Source of the DNA: Amia ocellicauda
Lineage: Eukaryota; Chordata; Actinopteri; Amiiformes; Amiidae
NCBI RefSeq assembly: GCF_036373705.1
Contig: NC_089851.1
Location: 52,153,812-52,217,811 of the forward strand
Direction of reading: 5' to 3'
Length of the DNA: 64,000 bases
The notes under the pieces: generated by a model
What the model saw: only the letters and a program-made list of their open reading frames with translations
What the model was told of the DNA's origin: nothing
Databases searched by the model: none
Part shown: positions 42,857 to 53,736 of the stretch, piece by piece
Numbering within the stretch: the stretch's first letter is position 1
How the letters are laid out: every line of letters starts with the position of its first letter
Translations under genes and position numbers: made by a program

Positions 42857-44244
42857 GTGTGTGGGGGTTTTTGCACCCAATGTGCAGTGCCTAAACATCA
42901 CACACTTATATGTGTACTGGCTTGCAAGTTATACAACCATATATGCCTGTAACAATATTCTATAAATGTCATCCAGACGTCTCCAGATGCTTTACCTTTT
43001 TGTGTACATATTCATAATAGCAATTATACAGCTGCTGACAGTGTAATTCGATGTAGTGTTTGTGTCTTAAAAGTCGCCTTCATTCCCAAATATACATATA
43101 GCCCACGGGCGTCGCTAGACCCTATTCAGTGGGGCTCCAGCCCCCCTACATTTTCTGTCAGCCCCCCTAAAAATATTACGATCAAAGACGTACGAAGCAA
43201 CGGAGAACAGCGTCCAAACTCCCCCCCATTATGCGTCTGTAGAAACACCGTTTTCCAGCCCCTATAACTGTCAGTGAGAAGCACTGAGCAGCCTGTAGAG
43301 AGAGATGCGTGAACTGTAGAAATACTGTACTGTCCAACATCAGCTACAAAATGCATCAATCACAATCCACATTCAATCTGTGTATCCAAATGTATCAAAC
43401 ATGGAAACACCCCCGTAACATAGGGTATAGGCTTAATATACATCATTGTAGTGAGTACGAGTGAGGTGTAATATACACTTGATAGTGTATATACACTTGA
43501 TAGTAGCACTTTTCCCATGAAAGATCTGATAAGAAGGAATCAATTGTTAAGACATGAAAGGAAGAAAGCAAGAGCAGAATAAACAAGTAATGAAACCAAA
43601 ACGAAACAAAACGAACACGGACACATTGCTGAACAAAACAATATAAATATATATTTTCTCTATGTGCACGAATAATAAGCAACATTTCGTTTATGTAGAT
43701 GTTGGGCGCAACATCTAATGTATTATTATCGCATTGTACACAGTTATTTCACTGACACAGAGCCGCACTGTGAATAAAGCCGGAGCTGCGCTTTCTCTTC
43801 ACTGTGCCTTAACCGCGAGAGGCTTTAGACTGCGAGAGCATTTTCAGGGTGTTTTCTCGCAGATATTTTCTTGATTTAATGCAGCGAAAATGTAACCACT
43901 CCCAATGTATTGTTGGGCGGGATTAACTACAACTTTAACCAGCCGCTAATAGCAAACTACACAACTGTACATCATGGGAGTTACTTTAAAAATTAGACGA
44001 GAGTAGAATCTAACTAAACATGAAAGAGTATAGTGGTGTAGTGTTGTAGTAGCGGCTGTGTGAAAGTTGTGTTTTATTCTCTCTCATTGTGCCAGAAAGG
44101 AGCTGAGAGAAGGTCGTTTTGCGGCGCAAATGGGGTCAGATTTAATACCACGATAGTTTAGCAGCGCAATTTCCACTCGCAGTCATGCTGCTAATGCTTC
44201 TGCAAGCGACTCGCAGCGCAAACATTTTTGATTTAATCCTGCCC

Positions 44245-44640
44245 TAAGTCACAATCAGTCACTTGCAACAGTACAGTATTAGAGTGGAAAGTATTCGTTC
44301 AAACACACAAAGACTTCTGCATGCAAATACAAATACTGTGAACTGAGATGTGTTTATATTGAGGGATTGTTTAAGCTGTAGAGAAACAGGGAAGAAGTAC
44401 AAGAGAAAATTAAAGCGAAACTAAAAATATAATTTGAATATAAAGTCATTTCAAACTGAAATCGAGTGCCACCACGAGTGAATGACTTCACTCGAGGGGT
44501 GTCCTCTTCTCTCTCAGTGAAATCGTAATTTATGGTGACATGTTATATACTGAACTGTGCAGAATCGCTTGGTCTTTGCTGTAATGTTGAAAGGATGAAC
44601 ATGAGAAGTTTCCTGTGTGAGCTAATTCCACTGGAAACCA
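44245..44640. repeat. Copy C of the 2.2-kb repeat, right part
   Basis: Resumes after the Harbinger with TAAGTCACAATCAGTCACTT and follows copies A and B through TATGGTGACATGTTATATAC and CTGTGTGAGCTA, then ends near 44640. Confidence 0.7.
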
Positions 44641-44751
44641 GTCTGGACCTGGAGACTTACCACTCTGCATTGACTGAATTGCCCTCTTCAAGAGAAAGAG
44701 GCTGTTTTAAGCTTGCTTTAGATTCGGGATTAATTACAGGAATATCTAATA

Positions 44752-45360
44752 TCAAAAAAAGAATTGTACAGAAGGGAAATCAGAAGTGTATAGAGTGGAA
44801 TAAAAGACCCTAAATCCATGTATTTCTTGCTGATCCACAGTGGTTGAGCCAGTATGCGTGCGAATCTCAGTAATTAAATTGGCAGCTACAGACTGACGCA
44901 ATTGATGAGCCAGGATTTTACTTGCTTTGTCCCCATGTTCATACATAGTATGGCAGGACTTATATAGTAGATGTTCAGCCTGCTTGATAGACAAGAATTT
45001 GAATTCAGTCTGCAGAGTTAATCGATCCTTATAGAGGTCAGGCGTGGGAGCTGTGATTGCTGTTTATTAGTTTGAGCAACGTATGAAATTATTTTTCCAT
45101 GCAGGTAAATTCTCAGGGTCTCCCATAGTGTGGAATTGGAGATGACTGGGATAGTGTTGATATGTAGGAACAGACCTATCTGCAAAATAATAAACTTATA
45201 ATAGGGAATTAAATTGAGAATTAAATTGCCAAGGACCCCAAGGTGGAGATTGATTATAGAAGCGTTAATTCAAAAGGGGCTTGATCAGATATTACTATAC
45301 TATCATAAATGCAAGAGTTAACAGAAGGGAGTAGCTTATTGTCTAAAAGTAATCAATATG
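44752..45360 (-). pseudogene. L1-like LINE ORF2 fragment
   Basis: Minus-strand frame with HTMYEHGDKASKILAHQLRQ, the linker between endonuclease and reverse transcriptase in L1/Tx1-type elements. Stops and frameshifts surround it. Probably one decayed element with the ORF1 relic at 45800-46460, split by a Tc1 fragment. Confidence 0.6.
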
Positions 45361-45791
45361 TAACACCTTTCTATCAGAACCAGAATTAACTTTTTCAGCA
45401 ATTTGAGCTACAGTAGCTCATCTGTTGGATTGGACCACACAGGCCAGCCTTCGCTCCCCATGTGCTTCAATGAGCATTGGCTGACCCATAACCCTGTCGC
45501 CGGTTCACTACTTTTCCTTCCTAGGACCACTTTTGATAGGTACTGACCACTGCAGACCAGGAACACCCCACATGAGCTGCTGTTTTGGAGATGCTCTGAC
45601 CCAGTCGTCTAGCCAATTTGGCCCTTGTCAAAGTCGCTCAGATCCTTATGCTTGCCCATTTTTCCTGCTTCTAACACATCAACTTTGAGGACAAAATGTT
45701 CACTTGCTGCCTAATATATCCCACCCACTGACAGGTGCCATGATAACTAGATTATCAGTGTTAATCACTTCACCTGTCAGTGGTCATAATC
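45361..45791 (-). mobile_element. Tc1-like fragment (5' end)
   Basis: The minus strand starts ATTATGACCACTGACAGGTG and contains GGGCAAGCATAAGGATCTGA (the transposase start) and decayed N-terminal coding sequence. It matches the plus-strand element at 54765-55546. Confidence 0.75.
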
Positions 45792-45799
45792 TCCCTTAG

Positions 45800-46460
45800 A
45801 TAGCTCTCTCGATAGCCGTTGAATCTACTCCTTAACCTGGAAGTAGTGCACCCTAAGAATAATGGGACGGGGCCTGTCTCCTTCCCTAGGTCTTGGCATT
45901 ATCGATCGGTGAGCACGATCCAGAACAGGCAGGGAGTCCGACTTATTCTTCCCAACGACATCAACAAAGAACTACGACAGGAAAGTAGTAGGATCACGAC
46001 CCTCCACTCCTTTCACTACACCAACAACACACAGGTTGTTCCTCCGTCCCCTTCCACCTAAATCCTTTACTTTCCATTTGAGCATCTCATTCTCTGCAGA
46101 AAGGCCGCTGCAAGAGGCTTCCGTCACCCTGTCAGATATGTCGCTCAGAGACCTCTCTACCTCCTGCAGTCGGCTGCCATACGAGTGCCCTTAAGAGTAG
46201 CAATAGCCTCACGCATTTCAGATCAAAACGATTCTATGGAGCTCTGTATTTTGCTCACCGCTGCGACAAGAAAGGCCAGGTCTCCGCCACTTTCTGGTGA
46301 GGGATTGCCAGCCCCAGTCATGCCTGAATCCGAATCGGGTTGAGTCGCCTCCATCGCTGGCCCCTTCTTGCCTTTTTGTTTAGACATGGTTTTAAGACAA
46401 TAATACACATACTATACTGCAGTTCATCGCTTAAAATAAAAACAAGAAAATAACGTTTGC
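45800..46460 (-). pseudogene. L1-like ORF1 fragment
   Basis: Starts with the frame 46408-46223 (MSKQKGKKGPAMEATQPDSD, then GGDLAFLVAAVSKIQSSIES), which resembles the N-terminus of fish L1 ORF1. Lower on minus, broken frames retain coiled-coil-like composition. No complete protein. Confidence 0.5.
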
Positions 46461-46479
46461 TGAAAAAAATTGAAATATC

Positions 46480-47125
46480 GCAGGAGCTCTCTGTTCACAC
46501 GTCAAATTGGAAGCTGTAGGCATTCAGGGTAATGTAAGTAGATGGATTATGAACTGGTTGATGTATAGGAAGCAGAGGGTGTCGATTAGAGGAGTTGCTT
46601 CTAACTGGAGTGAGGTTGTTAGTGGAGTTCCACAGGGATCAGTACTAGGGCCTTTGCTTTTTCTAATCTATATTAATGATCTAGACTCTGGGATAGTTAG
46701 CAAACTTGTCAAATTTGTAGATGATAGTAAAATAGGTGGCTCAGCAGATACAATCTCGGCAGCACAGGTTATTCAAAGGGACTTAGATAATATTCAGTTG
46801 TGTGCCGACACCTAGCAGATGAAATTCAATGTGGACAAATGCAAGGTATTACATACAGGTAACACAAATGTCCACTATAATTACACAATGGAAGGAATAG
46901 AACTAGATGAAGTAATGCATGAGAAAGACCTAGGAGTCTACGTGGACTCCTCACTTTCTCCATCCAAGCAATGTGGGGAAGCAATATAAAAGGCAATCAG
47001 AATGTTAGGGTATATTGTCAAAAGTGTAGAATTTAAAACAAGGGAAGTAATGTTAAGACAATGCACTAGTTAGACCTCATCTGGAATACTGTGTACAGTT
47101 CTGGGCACCACACATACCAAGAAGG
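46480..47125 (+). pseudogene. CR1/L2-like LINE reverse transcriptase, 3' part
   Basis: Frame 46507-46815 carries GVPQGSVLGPLLFLIYINDL and the catalytic box FVDDSK (FADD in most relatives). A stop follows at 46813 and coding continues with MKFNVDKCKVLHTG and EKDLGVYVDSSLSPSKQC, the RT thumb region, then more stops. A dead, 5'-truncated copy ending near 47125. Confidence 0.82.
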
Positions 47126-47129
47126 ATAT

Positions 47130-47750
47130 CGCTTGGGAGGCCATGGCTCGTCAGACCTTGGGGTGTGGGTGCCCTGTTAGTCCTCCATGGTAGGGTGCCT
47201 CTGAGGTGGGTTTTGCCTCATCATCCTCTCAGAGGGGGCTATTGCTGGAAGACAAACCATTTTATTTTCCTTTCTCTCTCTGCCAATCTCTCTCTGAGGA
47301 TTGCATTTCTGTCCATGTTATCTCCTGTGTCATGCCCAGATTTTTGTAATGTTCAGACACCTTGGTCGGACAGTATATGTATTTTCCAGCCACTCCTGGT
47401 AACATTGTATGGACGTGGGGTCTGTTTGGCCCCTGTTGTAATTGTAGCTGGCAGAAGCGGCACAGTCAGCCAGCAGGGTGGGGTTCAGGCTGCTTCCTCT
47501 TCTTTTCATTCTTCTGCACTACTCTTTGTTTTGTGGCATCAAGCACCCTCTGGAAATACATGGTTGTAATAAACTGCTCAAAAGGCATTCCTGAATCAGT
47601 CAGACCTTCAGACCCATACAATTTGAACACTTTTGTGGAACAGTAAAAGAACCTGAGTTTTCCCTGCTGATGAACCATCCGTAGAAACCAAACATGTTTT
47701 AGTCATATTAATTACTGCTGCTGCTGTCCATGATTTATTGAACAATCTGT
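47130..47750. other. Unassigned sequence
   Basis: Pyrimidine-rich sequence with open frames on both strands but no recognisable motif. Could be retroelement-derived. Nothing firm seen. Confidence 0.4.
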
Positions 47751-47752
47751 TC

Positions 47753-49930
47753 AGTAGTGATAATGGCAGCTTATGTCAAAGTGACAGCCGGAAGCCCCTC
47801 CTCACCCAGATGCCTCATGGGCCAGGAAGCCCCTCCTCACCCAGATGTCCCATGGGCCAGGAAGCCCCCTCCTTACCCAGATGCCCCATGGGCCACAAAG
47901 CCCCCTCCTTACCCCCGGTTAACCTTTGAACCGGAACCATCTCCTCCTTCCTACCACCCCCCGAGTTTACCCTTTGACCCTCTCTAGTCAGCCATCTTGT
48001 TAGGATGACCGCCATCTTGTTAGGCTGACAGTAATTTTGGAAAGGGCACAGGTCATCTTGACAACAGTTAAACGTATTATTATTTGTTTTAGGTTATATG
48101 TTTTATGACTAGGTTTGGTATGATATGGTGTTGGCAATATAAAATAAAAAAAGTTTTAATAAAAAGTATTTTAAACTGTGTTTAGTGATGTGAGTGTGAT
48201 GTTTTTATGTTATATATTTTATGATTAGGTTTGGGATGGTACAGTGTTAACAAAATAAAAGAAAAAGAAAGGTATAGACATTCAAAAAATGACACTCTGT
48301 AAAATATGCATCAATGTCAGTATTTTATTGTGACAGTTCTAAAACATGATAACAAGGCATCAGGTCAGATGTAGACAGTGAGATTAGATACTGACACAGG
48401 TGACCAATGACCCCGCTTCCCGAACACCTACAGCAGCCAGGAAGAAACAACTGAATTGTACTGCACTAGCAACTCCCTCTACTTGTTTAATGGCAAGGGC
48501 TGTGACACTGATCATGGCTATTCTGTCTAGCACAGTGTAGAAATTGGGTTTGGTCATGATAGGAATAGTATTTCCAAAAGAACTCTGCAGAACTTTTTGG
48601 ACAGCTGTAAAAGCAAATTCACCAGGCGGTGATACAGCATTCTCTTGAGCACATTGGGAAGTGCCTCCACTGTTTTCTCAACATCCTCAACTAGAGATTT
48701 CACATCAGAATTACCAGTATCATACAAATCACCAATCTTGCAAGCTATTAGAATGAGGATGACAAGATTCCTCAAACATACGTAAACGTAATTCCAAGGT
48801 CCCCAGGGCTTTCTTTCTCTGAAAAAATATAGGAATTAAAATGTAATGTCTTATTATACAGAAAAGCAGAGCAGACACAAACAGTATTTTATTTATGTTT
48901 GTAAAACACATGATAAGACTATCTATTTGCATTACTTTCTCATCCACACTTTCTAACAAGTCACTAAACCATCTTGAAGGTAGAGCGCATGTTTTTAGGC
49001 TATGCAAAAGAGTTTTCACTTCTTTCTCAGTCTGCTTGTTTATACTCATTCCACGTAGGGTACGAGCAACACATAACAAAACGTTTAGCAAACTTGTGAC
49101 ACTTATTTTGTCGCATATAAGAGCTACACTACTCCAGACACTACCTTGCTCATGATCTAAAGTTAGACAGATGTGATGTAGTTGGCTGGGGTCTCCTATC
49201 AGACAGGCTTCACATTTATCAACTAATTCACGGCCTATACAATGTTTTAACACAAGGGCGACACTGGCCTTTACAGTATGTCTCATCACCAGTCTAACAA
49301 GCTCATCCTGGTATTTACAATTATATCTCCCACCTTCACTGTCTGAATCAAAACTCTTGTGGGTTCTAGCAAGGCAAGAACAGAAGCATGCAATGGTCAG
49401 TCTTGTTCTGGGTCTTAAAGAGCCGGCAGAGGAATCAATGTCACTGGTGTCAGGGCCACCATTATTCTAATGAAGAGAAAAGAAAATAACACTTAAAACT
49501 GAAATGAGTCTCTAAGTAAATAAGCACATGACTATAGAAGGTTCTAGGGCCTTTATAGTTACCTCTCTTTCTGCTGATTGCCCAACTCCCCCGTCAATGT
49601 CAGAGGTGCTGTTTTCATCCTCACTGCCATGGTCAGGGTCCTCGTCATCATTGTCAGACTCATCAGCAGTGCTGACACCTTCATCTTCATCAGACATCTG
49701 GGCAGCTTCACCGGGGCTCAGGAGAGGAATTCCTACACCAGTCTTTTGTTAAACAAACAAATAAAAAAATGTATTTAAATTCACTTTCTCGCTGAAATGT
49801 ATACAAACACACACACAACCTTTTCTGTTGCAGGAGGAGCCAGGTGTGGCCTGTTAGGTGTGAATTGGGGGTAGGTAGACACAAGCTACTTAAACAGCTG
49901 TTTCTCACTGACAAAATTTAGGCAGTTGAC
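47753..49930. mobile_element. Second Maverick, left end only
   Basis: Begins AGTAGTGATAATGGCAGCTT, the same terminus as the first Maverick, and is collinear with 21579-22956. It contains the terminal repeat (to about 48240) and the cargo gene, more complete than in copy 1. Beyond 49741 the Maverick homology cannot be followed and a LINE starts near 49986. The rest of the element and its right end are not in this window. Confidence 0.82.
48430..49741 (-). pseudogene. Spliced Maverick cargo gene, copy 2 (most complete)
   Basis: Exons on minus: exon 1, 49741-49563 (ATG at 49697), encodes an acidic stretch (MSDEDEGVSTADESDNDDED). Its GTAACT donor is joined by a 96-bp intron to an acceptor (TTCATTAG) at 49467; both exons are then in the same frame. 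Exon 2, 49466 to about 48925, includes a cysteine motif (CIGRELVDKCEACLIGDPSQ, then HHIC) and LPSRWFSDLLESVDEKV. The last exon starts at 48818 after a TTTTTTCAG acceptor and carries the LYDTGNSDVKSLVEDVEKTV segment, with frame damage further on. No known domain is recognised. A DNA-binding or regulatory role is conceivable from the acidic head and Cys/His residues, but that is a guess. Confidence 0.6.
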
Positions 49931-49985
49931 TAGGCAATAGGAACCAAGAGACAAAAAAAAAACAAAAAAACTAACATTTAGAAGC

Positions 49986-50440
49986 ATGTGGCCACTACAG
50001 TGTCAGATTTGCAGAATGATTGCCTTCCTGCATGAACTCATCCAAGAAAGTTTCATTCGTGAACATTGTCAACAGGTTGAAATCCTAGAGATCAAGGTTC
50101 GTGATCTTGAGGCTCAGCTTGTCGATCTGTGCTGTATTAGGGATATAGAAGAATTGGTCAATCAGCCCATGAGAGAGATGGTGTGCACTACAAAACCTAG
50201 GAGAGTTGAGACCTTAGAGCAGGACAGTGTAGAGAACTGCTGGGTTACAGTAGGTCGTAACCACAGAAAAGGGCATGCACAACCCCTAGAGACACCCCAA
50301 GAGCTAGAATTGCTCAACAGGTTCCAACTGCTGGACACAGAGTTGGACAGTGACAGCTCAGAGGGTGATTTGTTGTTGAGCACCAGAGCACCATGGTGCA
50401 CACTCCCCCCCAGAAGAGGGAGGTAGTTCTAGTAGGAGAC
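49986..50440 (+). pseudogene. CR1-like LINE ORF1, N-terminal part
   Basis: A 146-codon frame with a coiled-coil-like middle (EILEIKVRDLEAQLVDL), a polar linker and an end that in another frame gives REVVLVGDSIL, the first block of an SGNH hydrolase. A frameshift near 50400 separates it from the rest of the hydrolase. Confidence 0.6.
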
Positions 50441-50466
50441 TCAATTCTTGAGGTGTAGATCACACA

Positions 50467-50928
50467 GTGTGTTCTAGTGACAAGGAGACCCGCATGGTAT
50501 CTTGCCTGCCTGGTGCTCAGGTTGCAGATCTCCCTAAACTAGTAGACGGGCTACTTGCCAAAGCCGGAGGGAATCCACTGGTCATGGTCTACATTGGAAC
50601 CAACGACATAGGAAAAGGTAGGACAGAGGTTCTGCAAGACAAATTTAAAGAGTTAGGAACAAAACTAAACAGCAGAACCTCCACGGTAGTTTTCTCTGAA
50701 ATACTTCCGTTACCACGTGCCAGGCCAGGGAGACAAGCAGAGATTAGAAAGTTTAACACATGGTTGAAAGCTTGGTGTAGGGAAGAGGGGTTTAGGTTTA
50801 TAGAGCATTGGTCTTTCTTCTGGGATAGATGGGACCTGTACAAAATGGACAGTCTACATCTAAACAGAAGGGGGGCTAATGCATTGGGAGAGCGTATGTG
50901 CAGTGAAATTGAGAATCATTTAAACTAG
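50467..50928 (+). pseudogene. CR1-like LINE ORF1 SGNH/GDSL hydrolase domain
   Basis: Contains block III (YIGTNDIGKGR) and the catalytic Asp-His block V (KMDSLHLNRRGANALGERM). The GDS block lies in the preceding broken frame. An esterase domain of this type is typical of ORF1 in CR1-group LINEs, and an APE endonuclease follows directly, so it is retroelement-derived rather than a host lipase. Confidence 0.78.
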
Positions 50929-51005
50929 GAACCAGGGGGACAGGGAGCTATGACAATGGGAGATGTTCCTCTAAGGAAAGAAAACAAAGGGAACCCACTA
51001 GTAGG

Positions 51006-51670
51006 AAAGTCCTGAAATGTTTGTACATCAATGCCAGGAGTATAAGGAACAAGATGTTAGACTTGGAAGCCACAGTGCTGGCATGTGACTATGATGTTGT
51101 AGGAGTGACAGAAACATGGCTTACAGAAAATGATGGGGATGAATACAAGTTGGAAGGATACACACAGTTTAGGAGAGACAGGCAAAATCGAAGAGGGGGT
51201 GGGGTAGCATTATATGTCAAAAATGACATTGAGGCAGAAGAACTCATATTAGATCCCAGTAATGGAACAGAATCTTTGTGGGTGAAACTTTTGAACAAGA
51301 GATCTGGAGGATTAGTGGTAGGAGTGTGTTACAGGCCACCAAACTCAGATATTCAGCAAGATGTTGTATTGTACAGTGTAATCAGGACTGCATGTAGCAA
51401 GGATGTGGCTGTTATAATGGGATTTCAATTTCCCAAACTTAGACTGGGAAAGCCCAGTGGGGACTACAGAAGCAGAAATCGAAATTGGTTGAGATGGTAA
51501 ATGACTGCTTTCTAACTCAGTTTGTTATTGAACCAACTGGGGAGAGTGCATGTATTGACTTGATCTTTTCAAATGACCAAGACAGAGTCAGGGGGACAGT
51601 AGTTAGAGAACCAATGGCAAATTGTGATCACAATATGGTTAGCTTTGAGGCACTTTTAAAATATTATTAG
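51006..51670 (+). pseudogene. CR1-like LINE APE endonuclease
   Basis: Frame 51021-51500 shows the endonuclease motifs NARSIRNKMLDLEA, VVGVTETWL and RGGGVALYVKNDI, then VVGVCYRPPNSD. A shift near 51480 leads to 51485-51670 (ESACIDLIFSNDQDRVRGTV and NCDHNMVSFEALL). The reverse transcriptase that should follow is missing: a Tc1 starts at about 51683. Confidence 0.85.
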
Positions 51671-51682
51671 AATATTTTATTG

Positions 51683-52392
51683 CCATGCTGGAATACCCAT
51701 CCACGACCCATTTTCAATGCCCTGGCTGAGGGAAGGAGGTTCTCACCCAAGATTTGACAGTACATGGCCCTGTCCATCGTCCCTTTAATGCGGTGCAGTT
51801 GTCCAGTCCCCTTAGCAGAAAAACACCCCCAAAGCATAATGTTTACACCTCCATGTTTGACGGTGGGGATGGTGTTCTTGGGGTCATTCCTCCTCCTCCA
51901 AACATAGCAAATTGAGTTGATGCCAAAGAGCTCAATTTTGGTCTCATCTGACCACAACACTTTCACACAGTTCTCCTCTGAATCATTCAGATGTTCATTG
52001 GCAAACTTCAGACGGGCCTGTACATGTGCTTTCTTGAGCAGGGGGACCTTGCGGGCGCTGCAGGATTTCACGGTGTAGTGCGTTACCAATTGTTTTCTTG
52101 GTGACTATGGTCCCAGCTGCCTTGAGATCATTAACAAGATCCTCCCATGTAGTTCTGGGCTGATTCCTCACCGTTCTCATGATCATTGAAACTCCACGAG
52201 GTGAGATCTGGCATGGAGCCCCAGACTGAGAGAGACTGACAGTTATTTTGTGTTTCTTCCATTTGCGAATAATCACACCAACTGTTGTCACCTTCTCACC
52301 AAGCTGCTTGGCGATGGTCTTGTAGCCCATTCCAGCCTTGTGTAGGTCTACAATCTTGTCCCTGACATCCTTGGACAGCTCTTTGGTCTTGG
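51683..52392 (-). pseudogene. Tc1-like transposase, truncated and frameshifted
   Basis: The N-terminal frame begins at [20 protein letters not shown] (52392) and covers the DNA-binding domain. A second frame (52089-51667) continues from [20 protein letters not shown] through [11 protein letters not shown] and [13 protein letters not shown] to FQHGNK, where the second catalytic Asp would lie (HGN replaces HDN). The final E and C-terminus are missing. The 4-base region deleted in the sister copy is intact here ([10 protein letters not shown]). Confidence 0.88.
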
Positions 52393-52439
52393 CCATGGTG
52401 GAGAGTTTGGAATCTGATTGATTGATTGAGTCTGTGGAC

Positions 52440-52534
52440 AGGTGTCTTTTATACAGGTAACGAGCTGAGATTAGGAGCACTCCCTTTAAGAGAGTGCTCC
52501 TAATCTCAGCTTGTTACCTGTATAAAAGACACCT
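52440..52534. promoter_or_regulatory. Promoter palindrome, second Tc1 copy
   Basis: Same structure as 42457-42551 with longer matching arms (43 bp, one mismatch) around the spacer CCTTTAAGA. Confidence 0.65.
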
Positions 52535-52830
52535 GGGAGCCAGAAATCTTGCTGATTGATAGGGGATCAAATACTTATTTCCCTCATTAACATGCAAATC
52601 AATTTATAACTTTTTTGAAATGCGTTTTTCTGGATTTTTTTGTTGTTATTCTGTCTCTCACTGTTAAAATACACCTACCATTAAAATTATAGACTGATCA
52701 TTTCTTTGTCAGTGGGCAAACGTACAAAATCAGCAGGGGATCAAATACTTTTTTCCCTCACTGTATGTGATAAAGAGGTGTTTTTCACCCTTGCTTTAAG
52801 ATGCATTACTATTTATGTACAGCACAATTA

Positions 52831-53011
52831 GGCTGGGATTAAATCTAAACTTTGACCCACCCGCTAATAGAAAACTACAGAACTGTACTCAGTTGCAGCT
52901 TCATTTTTAGTAAGATGCCATTTTCTTCTAATCATAAATGTAACCACTATGATGTACAGGTTTGTAGTTTGCTATTAGCGGGTGGGTCAAAGTTTTGATT
53001 TAATCCGGCCG
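52831..53011. mobile_element. Palindromic MITE of Harbinger type
   Basis: Arms GACCCACCCGCTAATAGAAA and the complementary TTGCTATTAGCGGGTGGGTC lie in a 181-bp element flanked by TTA (52828-52830, 53012-53014). The outermost bases (GGCTGGGATTAAAT) resemble the Harbinger termini at 39270. Confidence 0.72.
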
Positions 53012-53185
53012 TTAGTCAGATATGAATTCGTTATTTTAACTTTTTTTATAAAGGTGACCTGCCTGGTATGACCTGAGTAATGGGGATAATGTTTCTATCT
53101 CTCACAAATTTAATAAGACAATTGAAAAAAGTAATAGTTTAAGAATATATACACAGATATATATATACCATTGTTTAAAAGAAAC

Positions 53186-53494
53186 TCACCTATCTACCCA
53201 CTGGTATTGGGCCTTTTCTACACCAGCACCTTCATATCTGTTCGCTAATCTGCATTCCAACTGCACCATCACCCAGGAAAGGATCATCCAATTCTCATTC
53301 ATAACAGCGTAGGATGACATGGTGTCAGATGTCAACTTAATTTTTCTGGCAACTTTCCTGGTGTGGTCAGATCTCATTACTTGCCCAAATGTGCCCTGTG
53401 TAAACTTGTTGATGACTGACTCTTGACATTGATGCTTCTGTATCAGACAATCAGTAAAATGTTGGTATACCTCAGAGAAAGTTTTTCCAGCCAT
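53186..53494 (-). pseudogene. Unrecognised exon of a broken spliced gene
   Basis: A 102-codon minus frame (MAGKTFSEVYQHFTDCLIQK and KIKLTSDTMSSYAVMNENWM) ends at a good donor, GGTGAGT, near 53193, so the in-frame read-through beyond VDR is intronic. Probably part of the same gene as the exons at 53737-54719. Function unknown. Confidence 0.4.
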
Positions 53495-53736
53495 TGTGGA
53501 TTGTCAGCAAACCAGTGCTTTTTTCATGCTTTACAGCACAGTCTGGATGTAAATATATAATATTGACCACTGATGCCAACAATCACTCTGGGTCTTCCCA
53601 CCCCAGATGAGACTATCAGTGGCTGAGAACATCCATGTAAGCAGCGAAGTGTGAAATTGTTTTTCAACCTGCTCATAATGGTACTATCCTCAGGTTTCCA
53701 AATAAAGAATAGGTGGAGCTGAAAATACTTTGGTCA

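Larger units (their letters stand above)
39270..44244. mobile_element. PIF/Harbinger transposon, defective
   Basis: Inverted termini GGGCAGGATTAAATCAAAAA (left) and the complementary TTTTTGATTTAATCCTGCCC (right) are flanked by TAA on each side, the TWA target of PIF/Harbinger elements. The 4975 bp hold a transposase remnant on minus, a GC-rich left subterminal region, two palindromic MITE-like segments and a nested Tc1. It interrupts copy C. Confidence 0.85.
51683..52763 (-). mobile_element. Tc1/mariner element, left-truncated sister of 41200-42780
   Basis: The right inverted repeat is complete (ends ATACTTTTTTCCCTCACTG with TA at 52764). The left end stops inside the transposase, so the C-terminal third and left inverted repeat are lost. 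Confidence 0.9.

Noticed and set aside
43090-43200. Possible hAT-type terminus (GGGCGTCGCTAGACCCTATT)
   Set aside because: The wording is familiar from fish repeats but no partner terminus or target duplication is visible in the window.
48729-49289. A single 186-residue protein with membrane segments at its C-terminus
   Set aside because: The hydrophobic stretch is the intron before the TTTTTTCAG acceptor read in frame; the copy-1 alignment shows the exon boundary.
50467-50928. Host GDSL/SGNH esterase gene
   Set aside because: It is followed directly by an APE endonuclease and preceded by a coiled-coil ORF1 segment, so it is the esterase domain of a CR1-like LINE.
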